This document shows, one piece after another, positions 34,766-48,550 of a stretch of DNA of 64,000 nucleotides. How positions within the stretch are numbered: position 1 is the stretch's first letter; every line of letters begins with the position of its first letter. This DNA comes from Opisthorchis felineus. Its lineage: Eukaryota; Platyhelminthes; Trematoda; Opisthorchiida; Opisthorchiidae. A model generated the notes under the pieces. The model ran no database searches and was not told the origin of the DNA. It was given only the letters and a program-made list of their open reading frames with translations. The stretch is taken from the NCBI GenBank assembly GCA_004794785.1, contig SJOL01007541.1, forward strand, positions 71,313-135,312, written 5' to 3'. Position numbers and translations under genes: made by a program.

Positions 34766-37700
34766 TATCATTGTCCATGCCGAGTTTGAACTCCGGACAT
34801 CTGACATGCAATATGAGCATGCTACCGTCATTCCACCAGCGCACCATGGAAGCATCTGAATTTTCACGTCTGCACATAGTAGGGAAACCACGATCAGTTT
34901 GTTCGGAGCCGAACGAGCAGAAGGTCATTGAGAGCAATCAGCCGACCATTTCATGATGACATAGCAGCGAGCAACAGCGTCATTTCTTTGACACCAAGGC
35001 GGTGGCTCCATCCGTCCACTTCAGCGGATTTTGAAGGAATGGCACACTTCCCCTAAAAACAGTGCCTTCTTGTGCATGCCCATTGCCGCACCGTGTAGAT
35101 GGGTATGGGTAGCCAGGTGGTAAACCAGCAGTCAACTGGCTGCTGTTATTGTCATCCCATAGTATGACAGTGTGGTCGAGTAGGTGTTGATCAGACTGTT
35201 AAGACTCTCGCGGTAGGGGAATTTCGGTCGGCCTCGATGTCAAGCTCCATTCTACGGTTGACCTTCGATGGGTTGTTTCGGTTATCGACCATTCATTTCA
35301 CTTTGTATAAAATAAATAGTCGATCAGCCGGCTCAGGAAAGCCCTGCGCGAAAGGAGCCGTCTTTTGCGATCAGCAGTCTGTACGCAGAAGCGCCATTTT
35401 GGGCGTTCAACCAATCATTTTGAAGGATATTCGGCTAATCTGTTTCAGCACAGCCTCTGAAAATCCTGAATGAATAAGAATAGAATATCAACGGATGTAC
35501 TTGATGTTTCATTCGCCAAACATGGTAAATCACTACGCTCAGGAGGATTTACCCTACTATTCATATGCGGTGTATGATCACAATTGACCTGCCCGGCGCA
35601 CATACTACGAAACTCACAGAACGAAGGCAGCTTGTCGAGCCAATAAGGTACTTCTGTTCACTCTTCAAAAGGGGGACCCGCAAACCTCTTGAGAACACCA
35701 CTCTAGTACGTGGCCGCTATGGCGTCAGGTGTGTGACTAGGCCTTGTTCCGCAAAGCTTGACTGGTCGCAAAGAGGGTAAAACCATGTCCCGCGCTAGGC
35801 AAGGGTGCACTGACTAAGCCTTCACTTTCGACAGGTGATTCAGTAGGCCGTATGCTTCCAGCAGCCAACGGTGACCGTTTTTTTTTTTTGTTGATCCGAA
35901 GACAGCTTTGGTCCCCAATTACCGTGAGAGTCTCTCCGAAAACTGGTCTATGCCAGCACCGTCGAACGCGCATGGGTCTGCGGCAAACTTTAGCATATGT
36001 ACACCACATCCACTGGTGTCAGGTAAAGCTAACCTTCGTCAAACGTTCTTTTCGACTCCATCGTTGATGTAATACTGGCGTTCTTTGACAACGCTTTGTA
36101 CATTCACTCATAGGCCGAGTCCTCCCGAGACGTTGCTTTTCCTGAATGAGGTCGTCATTGGGCTGATTCAACCGTACGTTATTATTTGCGCCTCGCATCT
36201 GCACTGCAAACTGCTACTAAAAAAACAGTGTAAATTAACCCAACCCCCCCCCCTGCTGGCAGACGAGTTGATCGGTATTTCGGCACATTTGCAGTTGGTC
36301 GGCATGATAGACAGGTTTAGCTACCCTACCACCAGTAGACTGACGAAGGTCACTTTCCGAACCGCTGAGACTTAACACCTTTTTCAAGATGTACTCGTCT
36401 TCTGGGACGCACAGTTCCTGGTGTGCCGTAATCTAAGGGCACTGAGTTTCGGGGATCTTAACCATCACTGACCAGTGTCAGAACTGCTTGCAGGGTCCGT
36501 TTGGTGTCCAGCCCCATTTTGACCCCAGCCGTAGCCAGATGCGATGCGTTCATCCCTTCGCATAAGGCGCACTCACGAATTCCCACAGGAAAGGCTGTAT
36601 TCAAGGACTGCACCTCTGTCTTAGTAATGTGTTTCGGGTGTGAGGAAACCAACCATTTATTATTATTGCCATTACTTACTCCTGTTGATATTATCCTTAT
36701 TATCACTACTCTACGCTTCATTTCGCCACTTATAATTTAGACTAGGGTTAAGCAATATACAGTATCCACCTACAGGTCTCAAGCACTGAATAACATGGGA
36801 AATACTCATCACTGTGAACCGTTCTATATAATGTAATCGCACAGGTAGCCTAATCGCACTGCAAACTTACCACCAAGCTGTGAGGTTTCACCCTAGTTTT
36901 GAGTTCAATCACCAACTATGTGTTGCGATACTGCCCATCCGTGTCGATAAAAAATCGTGAGCTCTCGCTCAGCAAGTTCAGATTCCCTTTGAAATGTTTA
37001 CAAACCACCGTAAGCAGCTATCGATTTCCCGCCACCAACTCCCTACATGTGTTTGTTCCTGTTCCATCCACTTTTCATTGCTGCGCCTTGACGCCTATCG
37101 CCACCTGGTAGGGACGTAAACAAACCGACACAGTATCGGTTGCTGCCGGCAGCGCTTGACCGAACTAATGTCTGTCTGTTAGGGCTTCCCACCCAGTCAC
37201 AAGCGATTATTGATCGGCTGCACTGTGGGACTGTTTGCCGGCTTGTCCTGTTTCCCCTAATCAGGCAATGCGTCTGTGCGTGTCAGCCACGTTGCATCAA
37301 ATGTGTGATTTCCGTGACTCATTTTTACATATGACCTTCCTGTTAGCGGTACAAACTAGCTGAAAATAGCCAAAATCGATTTGGGTAGTAACCCCAAAGA
37401 AAACCGCACATTTTGGAGCAATCTCGCATAGAACTCTGTGGGGGGCACTCTCTTCGGAAGCAGTACCATACTGACTTCCATCTGAACAGTAAATCAGTTC
37501 TTATTTCCTACTGTTAGAATGGTAGCCCACTATGGCACAAAACTCGACACAACCATGTTACTAGTATTGGATTAAACGATAATTCCCACCTGACGTTTCT
37601 TCACCGTCCTATACATCATTATTTTCGTTTTATAATACTGATGGAACCATGAGGTAGGATCTGCTGCACCGCACGGCAATTACATCTCGTCCTTTCATAT

Positions 37701-37849
37701 CTGTCAGATAATTTGAGCTACTCGTCCTTATTTATGTACCACCTGAATCCAAGGTTTACTCCCTCTTGATCCGGAGCTACCCATAAATTCTTTGAAAACT
37801 GCTCGACAACGCACTACCAGTTACGCCATTCTGAGTCTGATCAATTGAA

Positions 37850-38590
37850 TGGCGTCTCCCATCAATCCGGCTTCGTACTTGAACACCAAACCGGATATTT
37901 ATGAGATTCAGCGTAGATGGGTCAGTTCTTCAACACGTACTTCGCCAAAGAGGATTGCCTCTATATTTACCAATATAATTGGTGCTGTCTACTCACAAAC
38001 TTCTGGTTGTGCATACGTTTACAGCTACCTTTCTAGAGGTTTTCCTACAACTAGTGAGGCTCGGCAAGACTCCCCTGTCCATTTCTGTTTGTTCGATTTT
38101 GCCCTCGATATTATCATGGAATGCACAGTTCAAGGAACTAAGGCTCTTGGTATCAAAATCACATCACGAGAAAGACCAGTTGACTTGGACTGTGCGGACC
38201 ACATTGCCTTGTCGTGTGACGACCACCATTCCACACAGTCTATTCTAGGTAGACTTTCGGAAGTAATCCCTAATTTCGATATGCGTTTTGGACCCTCAAA
38301 GTGCAAAGTAGTACTTCATGATTTTGCATTCCCCTATGTCCCTCTGGAACTTGAGGGAGAGCAAACAGAACTTGCCGACCGATTTACCTATTTGGACAGC
38401 CGCATAGGCCGTGACTGTGCCGTGGTGGGAGAAGTCAGGATTTGGGCAGCTTTTGCGAACTTGCGTCAGTTTGTGGTGTCAACGACGAATTTCACTGGAG
38501 CTGAAGAACCGTCTGTACAAGGCAATTGTAAGAATGGTCTTACTCTATGGTTATGAAACCTAACCGTATGATCCGAAGACCTTTAACGGA
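37850..38590 (+). mobile_element. RTE-like reverse transcriptase relic 2
   Basis: An open frame keeps recognisable RT order: a degraded RQGCPxSPFLFNF region (RQDSPVHFCLFDFALDIIME), then ERPVDLDCADHIALS. There the catalytic YADD has become CADH, so it is inactive. Thumb-like parts follow (NFDMRFGPSKCKVVLHDFAF, DRFTYLDSRIG, AAFANLRQF). A 5'-truncated SINE lies directly downstream. Relic of the same class as 14-690. Confidence 0.8.
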
Positions 38591-38604
38591 TTCAAACGTT
38601 ATAT

Positions 38605-38760
38605 CGCGAAGTTACTGACCGGAAGGTCCGGGTTTCGAACCCTCCCGCATCTCGACTGCTCCTCTCTAGGCTTGGGCAACCTGACAGTATCTCAGCCCTC
38701 GTGCTTCCTTCGGATGGCATGGCAGCTAGGTACCCAAAGGGTGTTACAGCTGAACGATTT
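38605..38760 (+). mobile_element. tRNA-derived SINE, 5'-truncated
   Basis: Lacks the A-box half. It retains GTTACTGACCGGAAGGTCCG, the B-box GGGTTTCGAACCC, GGCTTGGGCAACCTGACAGT and GGGTGTTACAGCTGAACG. It abuts the RTE-like relic. Confidence 0.85.
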
Positions 38761-39648
38761 TTTAGTCCACATCACATGAGATGAAATGACACCTGTTACT
38801 TGCTGAGACTGCAGTTGAAGGCCTATTTCGGTTAACCCGTCCCGAGTGTCTTCGATTTTAAAGTCTGCATGGAGGCATTGGAGGGACAGCCTTATCTCGA
38901 GGACGCATGGAGTTTAGAATAACCAGTGTATACGCGTGAATACCCAGCTTGCATTACATCGGCTACCGTAGTGTCTTCACTACTATATGGCAGCGAAATG
39001 CGGACTCCACACTAGAGTATTTGGAATAGTTCACTTGCACTGCGCATCTCAATGAGGAAAACGCAATCATTTCATTCGAAACGTAGTCACGCAGACCTGT
39101 GCAGTTTGTGGGTGTGCTCGACTGTGCGGAATCGGACTGTCCGACCACCACGCTACTCACTTTAAGCCACCACGGGAACTCCGGCTGTTTGCCTTAATTA
39201 GGTGTCCTCCCATTCTTATTCAACATATTCTCGACAGTATAGTCTTCGGACAATAGCGATCGGACTACGGGCTTAAGGCCTACAGTAAGTTATTTGGGAA
39301 CGTGCGACATGCCGTTAAAATCTGTCGGAATCGACGGATGACGATGATGCCGTGGTATAAAAGATTTTAACGCCGGTGCTTGCTATTTTATTATGCTTAG
39401 ACCTACCGGTGGTTCCCAAAACGCCTTTGTGTGTTCGCCCGTCAACCTTATTCCTCGGGAACATGTGGGCATCAATGACTTTCAGGTATTACCAAATCGG
39501 GCTCAGCAAAAACCGCTCGCAGTTCCCCTACTACGAACGGACGTCTGGCTGATCAGCCAGTGTTGAGCGGCACCTCGTTTGGTTTATNAGTTTGAAGCAG
39601 CGTCGTTATACCAGGACGCGATGTAAGAACCGGCGACGCCGGGTGTGA

Positions 39649-39672
39649 ATATATATATATATATATATATAT
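39649..39672. repeat. (TA)n microsatellite
   Basis: A 24-bp TA tract whose left flank (CGTCGTTATACCAGGACGCG) resembles the left flank of the tract at 44161 (GCGTCATCATATCAGGGC). One ambiguous base lies nearby at 39587. Confidence 0.9.
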
Positions 39673-39869
39673 GAACAATCGTCCCAGGACGGAAGAAGGG
39701 CTGTTTAAATGTGGGTAATGTGAATGCATAAGCAACAAAACTCGCACCTACCCAGTTTGGTAATTGATATTTTAAAGTCCCACAGTCTGTTTCTTTTTGG
39801 CTGTTCTCACAAACTCGATTCAAAAGTCTATCGTTTCGGACTTTCTAAAGGGGAAGGTATCTATTTCAG

Positions 39870-40050
39870 CGCTCGGGGTGCTGTGAGCGGATAAGGTGCG
39901 AAACTACTGACTAGGTCTATGGTTCGAACCCAGCCCTGGCTTTTCGGTTACTCCTGTCCAGATATGAGCCATTTGGCGTTATATCAATCCTTCAGGTTGA
40001 ACTGCAGCAATGCACCGTAAGGGTGCTGCCAATGAACCATTATTACTATT
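39870..40050 (+). mobile_element. Divergent SINE copy with ATT-rich tail
   Basis: AAACTACTGACTAGGTCTAT, GGTTCGAACCCAGCCC, TACTCCTGTCCAG and AAGGGTGCTGCCAATGAACC follow the order of the SINE with many changes. An imperfect (ATT)n tail runs from about 40038 to 40086. It may be a separate subfamily. Confidence 0.65.
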
Positions 40051-40177
40051 ACCATTATTATTATTACTGTTACTATTATTATTATCCGTTCCATGGGCAC
40101 TGATCAGATCATCACACCTATCTTCGCGTGTTTATTTTCATCTTACATTTGGTGTTTTATGTGCCTTTATTTCATAG

Positions 40178-40392
40178 TCCACAGACGGTTCCATGCTGTC
40201 TGACGACCCACTCTTAACCGGTTTCCAACAGCAGACTTACCGCCCAGCCTCACAAATGCAATCACATATTCCGGCAAGCACTACTGGAATTGGTCAGGGG
40301 GCTAGCCTAACTCCATACGGCATCGTCACTTCACACGAAAGCACGCATTTCACGAACTCTGGTAACACCGTCCCAGTTGGTCCTCCTGTGGG
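40178..40392 (+). CDS. Liprin-alpha exon 12 (linker)
   Basis: Encodes residues 944-1014 plus two bases. The acceptor (GCCTTTATTTCATAG) and donor (GTAAGT at 40393) are both good. The peptide is Ser/Thr/Gln/Gly-rich without a recognisable domain (STDGSMLSDDPLLTGFQQQT). It ends in phase 2, which matches the next exon. Confidence 0.8.
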
Positions 40393-41147
40393 GTAAGTTA
40401 AATTTCACATTCATATGGGGTGCACATCAGATTTTTGCACCACTGTGTGTCATGGTCGTTGTTTTACTGCATACCCGTATTCCTATAAACCTACTTCTCG
40501 ACGATACTACGCCTGAACGAGTAATTTATATGTTTAGTACTTCGTGGAACGGGGTCAAATGAGATGGTCAAATATGGCAAAATAACATTCCAAATGTTCG
40601 CTGCCATATCATGTCCCATGGACAGAACAGTACAATCTGCCGTTACCAAATGCATGTGAATGTGAAGGACATGTACATATATTTTTGTACTGATATACTC
40701 GTTCAACAAACCGGTGCGGACGTCCAGTTCATCTTTTCGAGCTGATCTTGTGTGTACCTTTGGCAACATTTACAGGTCGCGCCAACTTTTTTGTCCTGTG
40801 CTCTGTTTTATCCTGCTGTGCGGACTAGAAACGTTATCACTGAATTGGAGCAAACTGCGTGCCCGCTGCTGTCCCTGAAGCATTGTATGGACCTGCGATG
40901 TACCGAATAATATCTTTTTGAACAAACTGTCACGAAGTTGATTAGCCGCTCACGTATAATTTATCGTAGTCAGCCCAATTGTCCCACACAGTAGCTGACA
41001 GTCGGCATAGACACCTCGCTTTGACCAAGTGGAAAATACTTGGTTGAGCTCTGGTAGTGACTTGCAGTTGAAGCGTGAAAAATTCAGACTGTGAAGTCAG
41101 TTTTCACGTGTTCTTTCACTGAACTAGGTAGTATAGCTTGTCTGGTA

Positions 41148-41148
41148 T

Positions 41149-41186
<38 letters not shown>

Positions 41187-41187
41187 A
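41148..41187. repeat. (TA)n microsatellite
   Basis: A 40-bp TA run with one G interruption. Confidence 0.93.
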
Positions 41188-44160
41188 TGTGTATTGAAAG
41201 GATAGATTGTGATCAAGAGGTTTAAAGTCTACGGTACTGAACCAGAGCGATCCTTATTCGCCTCTCACTCTCTGAGGTTCAATTTTTCCCTCAGTGGTTT
41301 CCGTGTATGTTCCCCGTCTACTCACTTGTCAGGGGCACCAATTTAACTCGAGAAACCGGTTACACTTGAAATTCCATGCATCCTACGCTTCTTCAGTTTC
41401 CGTTGGGGAACTTAGCTGCTAAAGTATCAATTCGTTGCGCGTATTTCCTGACTTCCAAGTTATTACGAGGCAAACCATCGACCGTAGCAACCATCTGAGT
41501 GAGATCTCCCCATATTCAATGCATTTTTGGCACTTGGTCTAATTTTTCTTTGTACTACATTTTTTTACTTAATGGTGCACTCGTTCGACCCCGTACAACA
41601 TTCGGTTCTATTTTTAGACTCATTGTCCCTGATATTATCCTGGTTCATCGGTAATCTGTGTCTGTACGTCGTTCACTCAGTTTGAAATATGACAGCCATT
41701 TTGAGAATGTTTTGTGGTGGACCTCACGTCCTGATTGAATCCGGTACGACTGTACTCCATTAGTTTGAGTTTAGTTCACCATACTCCTTAACAATAGAAG
41801 GACGAATCAAATTCTTTTCCCAAAATTACCAAATGCTCAGTTGGGCGGCTTCTTTGGTGGCTCTGAAAGGCAGACGTGAACTCGGCAACATTTGACGGCC
41901 AATACTGAGATCAGTCCAAATACCATATTATCAAGGACTGAATATGGTGCGCACCTGTTCGAATATTAGTTGAGGTCAGGACACCAATACCAGAAATACC
42001 ATACTGAAAATGCTGTTTGTCTAACGAATTTTTACGCAATTCCGATAGTAGAACTTTCTTGATAGTTATCATTCACAACTTATAAGATTTTCACTCTCGG
42101 ATCACGCATGGCCGTGTACTTCATACGTCACTATGAGATATACAAAAAAGAACATCTTAGAACGTTGTGAAGCTTCAATATCAGTTAAGTGTTTCAGTGA
42201 ATGTGTACTCACTTCTGGAGAGTCTAAACCAAGGTGCGTTGCATGTATCATACATAAATCTGATTTGTTGTAACAGGACTGCACTCCGCATTGCTTCATT
42301 GTTCTGTCTGCTTACATAAGGTTTACCTAGGTTGGAAAACCAGTTTTTTTTTTTTTCATTTTTATCCACACAGCCCACGCAGCTCAGTTGAACCATAAAA
42401 TGATTTCAACTGAGATTTAGTGCACTATTCCTTTTTAGTTTCACATTCTAAATCAGTTCGCGGAAATAGTGAACGTTTCGTTAAAAAAAGAACCTTATAT
42501 GATTCTCCGGAGTAGATGTTACTATACCGATTTCAATTATGTTTTTGTGCACGAAGTAATTATACACTGTCGTCACTCTGCTCTTTTGCACTAATCCCCC
42601 ATTTCATACGACTGGGTTAATGGTCCTTTAGGAATGAGCCTGCAATCGGTGTACCACCAGAAATGAAGTTACGTGACGATGTTTGGTACTAGTATAACTG
42701 CAACCCTCAATCCTGTCATTTATTTATGACCCGACACCAATTGTTCACATTTAATAACCGATGCTAATGACATTATAGTGTGCCCTCTTCGTTTTAACCT
42801 CCTGAAAAAGCCGAAATTTACCTGCTGTCCAGGCTGGGTTTTCCACTCGATTTTCGCTCGCTCCAGGCGACCGAAATAACTCAGTATTTGCAGTGTATAT
42901 ATCCTGTTATGATGCGCTTTATGGCTGACAGATGGCTTCCGAATGCCCATGTAGTATCGGCCCACTGATCGTCTCCGGATAGCACGTCTTCAACCTCCCC
43001 TTCGTCCGTTAGCAGGTACACCAACTGAATCGAAATTCAAAAGGTGACTTGGGAAACAAATTAGGGGAGATAATCGTGGAGCCTCAGACGGTCATTACAA
43101 CCGTGAAACAAGTTACGACAGTCCTTCCTCTGAAGAGCACTCACTATCCTATATAACCCACGATGTAGTGTAGAATCCTTCCTCCAACTAGAGGCCATTC
43201 CCCCCGGACTGGCCAAACGCCCCACCTCCTTAGTGACCTCTTTTCGGGTGCTGGAAAAGAAAGGCTGAATCTCAGCCGTAGATTCTGCAGGACCACTTAG
43301 TCATCCCAGTGTTAGTGGATTATTTTCGATAGCACACCGCGTTTTAGAACGGAATTTCGTTGCACAGCCTCTCGGTCACCTCTAGCAACCTTCGTCCGAA
43401 AGGAACTAATCAAAAACATGTGGACAACAAAACACGTGCCAATTGTTACGGACACTGGAACACTCTGCATTCTTCTATGTATTCCAGCTCGTTTTTGGCT
43501 ATGTGCGTTGTCTTGTTTCAGGCTGAGAGAAACCCAACTATGAATTTCACTAGTCAGAATAGTGCATGAACTGTTAACTGTTTTAATGCTGGCACCATTC
43601 GGTCATTTCCCGGCCCATATGCTTTTGCTCGTTTCTTCTGATGGAGGTTGCCTAGGTGACCAAAATGTTGAGCAATACGATTTCTCTCCAAAATCTGTTT
43701 TCCCCTGGTACTTTTCCTCTATTGCTCGCCGGCTGTAGATTAGCCTTGTACACCCATTTATTTGGAAGCAAATCCAGTAAATCCCCCGTCGCGAGACACT
43801 CCGCATCCAGTATGGACTGACTGGTAAAGTCCCTACAAAGCTTAAGGGTACCAGTTAACTAGACAAAGGATAATAAACAAAGTCGGGAAACTCCTCACAA
43901 AGGAATACTGTATTGCGAAGTGGCTGGATTTTTTCATCTAACAGCGCCGTCATTCACATCGACAAGTGAACATATGGGTGCATAAATTTAATCTGCTGAC
44001 GCACTGTTATAATGTTGCATTTTGACGAGATTGGAAGATGGACTACTGGGTAAACACTAATCACGCCTTTAATCAATCAATTCTGTATCAGGCCGGTTAT
44101 GTGGCGTCATCATATCAGGGCTTGGTTTCGCGACCGACCATCAGCCGAACCGACAGGTTT

Positions 44161-44175
44161 ATATATATATGTATA

Positions 44176-44250
<75 letters not shown>
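44161..44250. repeat. (TA)n microsatellite, longest in window
   Basis: About 90 bp of TA with two early TATG interruptions. A hammerhead-family relic follows about 100 bp downstream. Confidence 0.95.
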
Positions 44251-44251
<1 letters not shown>

Positions 44252-44349
44252 CCAAGTTGCAGTTAAGTAACCACCCTAGGTCGTAAGCGCATAAGATCAG
44301 GGTTTCTCAGGCTGTGTTCGTAGTGTACTTGCACAACGCACCCCATACT

Positions 44350-44435
44350 CCGGAAATTTACTGTCAGGAGATCCCAATAAGGACGAAACCGGTTGTTGGG
44401 TATCGACGGTCTTTCATCAATATTGTGAGTAATTT
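44350..44435 (+). repeat. Decayed hammerhead-family unit
   Basis: TCAGGAGATCCCAATAAGGA, then CGAAACCGGTTGTTGGG and TATTGTGAGTAATTTGTTC, align with the intact unit at 53051-53093 and its right flank. The GAAAC and CCGG parts are kept but the CUGAUGA box is broken (CAGGAGA). The stem II loop CAATAA closely recalls the schistosome hammerhead loop. Confidence 0.6.
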
Positions 44436-46692
44436 GTTCAGCCAGGAGAAATTCGTGGTTCATGTTCTCACACTCACCCTATCGGGCAGAGACGATAGGC
44501 ACACAGAAAGGCGATGGGAATAGTGTCACTTTACTGGGACTGACCGACCGAACTTGGATCGCCCTCCAGTCCCACACCCACTCTGACATCATCTGCTGGC
44601 ATTACAAAAGAACCCTTTACGCAGTCGAGTCAGCGTACTTACGAGAAGAATATCAGCTGAAAATGGACGTCGTCGTCGGCATTGATGTCTATTGAATTGC
44701 AGGCAACCCGATTCGGCAGATTGAGCAACCACCAGAGATGATGGAAACAGTGTCCAACTTACGAGCAATAACTTACTGCATGGTGATAGTTTTCGTTAAC
44801 ATTTAGAAACAATTAATAGCTCATCGCTCACGTGTGAGCCAACTGCTTGTCACAAATCGCGTGTCGTTTACGGTAATGACTGCATCCGTTTTGTTTTGCA
44901 ACTCAGAGACCAAACAACCCTGCCTCTCGTCTCTCGCCGGTAGCCTAACAGTGAATCATATAGCCGGTCGTTCGCCAAGTTTGCCGCGCTCCCATGCGGC
45001 TGTCATGCACAATCCAGGAAACATTCGCTGTCCCTTAATCAATTTTCAACAGTATACCTGTTCCTGTTGCCTGTTCACCTTTATAAGCTCGTGAGAGTGG
45101 GTGCGCGAAATAATGCTTTAATACTGAAGGCGTTGGCCACCGGGGAATCTCTGGCTTTGTTCAACCTTTCCGCGGCCACATAAGTAGCGGATGAGCCTGT
45201 GATCGATTGGCCTTAGTTAACGTGTCCTGTGCGCTCATTTCGTCACCGCTTTTGGGTAGTACTGTGCCTTGAATCGGACGCACGGGCACGTAGTTCGGCT
45301 TTCGTGTGGCTCATGTGGCCTATGCAATGATTTGACCTCAAGTTCCTGGGACACATCATCGAATTGCCGGTGATGTCTAACACAGAAAGAACAAAAAGTG
45401 TGAACGCCACAGTCGATGTTCTTGACTGATCCGTCATTGCTTACCTCACCAAATAGTAATCGATCTTGCAAACTGGACAATCAGAGTCCTGATGCGAGTA
45501 TGAATCAGCTTAAACGAGTCAGAGTAACTAACCCCGAAGTGGTGCTTCACTACTTACATCGCTGCCACGGAAGTGCAGGTGAAACCTCAACCTCATACAT
45601 CCTCGTGTTGATTAGAATAGCAGTTTACATATCGTCGATGTATCTTTCCTCCCAATAACCTGTGTCGTCAAACAGTGTACATCCAAGCCACGCCAGTATC
45701 TGGTGTTTCAACAACCTAAAGGAGGTATCCACCAAATTTAACTCGTTTCTTTTTCTGTTTGGTTGAAACTACTGTATACAATATCCGGTCTAATGATGTG
45801 CAAACACATTCTTAAGCTCAGCTATCTTTGGATATTACTGTGACATTGTTGTGGGTAGGCCGACAAACTTCCGGTCATTAGGCAACTTCAGCGGTTTTAT
45901 TTTGGAGCACATGTAGCGTTTGACAGCCATTTAGGAAAATTTGTGAACAACTTCTATAAAGGTCCATCCTCGTTTGCTTTACCGGGATAGTTTGAACGTA
46001 GGTCGGTCTGTAGCAATTGGGAGTTACATTTAAATAACCTGAATCATGCGATAACGTAACCGAAAGTTGTCCGAACAGCCGACAAAAGCTTTGGGCCTGT
46101 AAAAGAGGAGATAAATTAGCAGCTGTAAGTGAGTTTGGAACGGTACTGGCTAATATGGTTAATTGAGTTATACCACGTTGGTTTCACTGTCTGTCAGCCA
46201 AACGTTATGGTCGAGTCAATCTCACCAAGTCAACCGGCGCTGGTCTCGTTAAACAATTTATTCCTCATAAAAAGTTAACATTACACACCAGGCGCCGATA
46301 TGGCCTCGAACTCGAAAGTCTTCTCGAAGTTGTCTGCTGGCCTCGCCCATCTTGGCGTCTGTCTTTAGTTGCTCCTAGTTGGGTCTAAAAGTTAGTGTCC
46401 CTCTTTCGGATTTCGTGCTTACAACGCCGCTCAGAGTGAGTCTCCGTACTCGACAAGGAATCAAACCGAAGCCGGTCAGACGCATGTGCCTTACACTTGG
46501 CCTCCGTTAACCTTTGCTACCATTCGACTCGTGGCATCGTCTGTGAGCAGCCGACCACGTGCCGTCAGATTGTCATGCTTTTATTGAGACTTCCCTCTTA
46601 AGGTCTTCTTCCATTTTCATCTACTTGGGTTATTATGAGCCGATATTGTGTTATAATGAACCCAGAATGTACTATAATATTATAATAATCAT

Positions 46693-46863
46693 TCAGCCGT
46701 AACACCCTTTCGATGCCTAGCTGCCACGCCACTCGAAGGAAGCACGAGATACTGCCAGGTTGCCCAAGGTTAGACAGGGGCTATCAAGATGCCGGGGTTC
46801 GGTTCGAATCACAAACCTTCCGGTCAGTAAGTTCCCGCCTTAACCACTGAGCCATCTCGAGCT
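46693..46863 (-). mobile_element. tRNA-derived SINE, minus-strand
   Basis: CAGCCGTAACACCCTTTCGA at the tail side is preceded by AT-rich sequence (TATTATAATAAT), which read on the minus strand is an (ATT)n tail. The head side is CGGTCAGTAAGTTCCCGCC, then AACCACTGAGCCATCTCGAG. Confidence 0.87.
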
Positions 46864-48550
46864 CGAATACACTAGCTGCTAGCAGATTTACTTGCCGTTC
46901 GCAACGGGGACATACCAACATTCTCCTTGTGGAATGTAACTCTGGAACTAACCTCAAACACATCGGCCGCGCAAGTGAACCCATGCCACAAGTGCACAAT
47001 CTGACATTTTTATGCGTGACTATGATATTCAGAACCTTACAAACTATCTTTGGCATAATGTCTCTAATCCGCGTCACTTTGTGACAACTGTTCAAAACTG
47101 AAGTAATGGATGGATGCATACCGAATACTGATTTTTCTTCTGAAGCACAGTAACTCGTTTGCCACCTGAACAATACATGGAGAGTCCTTTTGCTTACACT
47201 GGCCAGTGCACCGTTGCGGTCCTGGCTTCAGTAACCAAGACCGAGAGGTTGAAAGCTCACAGCATCCAAACGTCTTCGTCGGACTCACACTGAATCATTA
47301 GGTTTCTACGAAGGATAATCATGAAATTCGAAACTTAACTTGGTTCGGCTACTTAAAATGGGCAAAGTTGACCAGCAATTCCGCACGAATGAATCCAGCG
47401 AAGCGAAATTTCCAAACATTACTGAAATGGCTCCCTAAATTGGGGGTCGCTTAGATGGAGCTTCAGTACTATTTATACATGGCAGTGAAGCATCGGTGTT
47501 GAACACTGGTGTCATGCTGTCGATGATGATGATGACTATTTGTACATATATGTATGTATCTGTGTCTGTGTTTTCAAGTCAGAACCATTTTGCAAGGTTT
47601 AGTCTCCGAGGTCTGTTTTAACCTGCCATTTAGCAGAGCTACGTGGTTCATACTCGATGCGTAAATTACGTTCTGTCATCCAAAGGTCTGAAGGCTTCCA
47701 CGACGGCTGAAGGCAATCGATTTGATCATTCGTGAATTAGGAAACAGTGACTATATCAACTCGGCCAGCCACTGCACGCGCGGAGGAGTACGAGAAGTGG
47801 AACAAGGAAAGATATCCCTCCTTTCTTCATTAGACAAACCATTTGAATGCGGACCAGTGTTTTTTTCAACACGTGACAGTGTAGAACAGATCTGGGCCAC
47901 TAGGTCTCAGCCCTCAACGCGCTGATCAAAGATAATGGAATTACCCGCTTTTTGTAAGTTGGAGTGGCTACAATACATGACAGTAGATACGGAAAAACAA
48001 GTCAGAAGATCTGCAAATGGTTCCTCCTTACCAATTGCAAAAAGCAGTTTAATTTGCGGCACACTTCTGCAGAGGAAGATGCAGGTGTGTAGACATGAAA
48101 TTGACTACGTCAGTGTCACGGTCATCAATAGCTAGGTCGTCCATTTGAAATCATACCATAACACGCGATCAACTCTTCTCTGATGAAATGGCCAAACTCT
48201 CTGTCGCCACAGCAAGTTACTGGAACAATTTAATCGGCTGGATTTACCACCTCCCAATGCGCATAGTACGGGCGGAATCAGTTTAATCTATTGTCCTAAT
48301 GCGCAAGTCGCATGTTGGATGACAAAAGATGTTTGCGAAAGAACCCTTTCAATACTCCCTAAAGCGACCATGTTTTCGGACTGAATACAATTTTATGACA
48401 TCGACTTGTCACTGAATATAATTCGAAATATACTATGTTCTGGATACCAGCTTGATAAATGAAAGGATTTATTGTTTTTGTCCATGCGCATTATCACGTC
48501 AAATACACTCGGGGCAACTGCTTCCACTGTTATCGAGTAGTTGAACAAAA

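Larger units (their letters stand above)
33874..40177 (+). other. Intron 11
   Basis: 6.3 kb and repeat-rich: a hammerhead-family cluster at 34260-34475, (TA)n at 34598-34632, a second hammerhead type at 34720-34765, RTE-like relic 2 at 37850-38590, SINEs at 38605-38760 and 39870-40050, and (TA)n at 39649-39672. I saw nothing assignable in 34770-37840. Confidence 0.7.
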
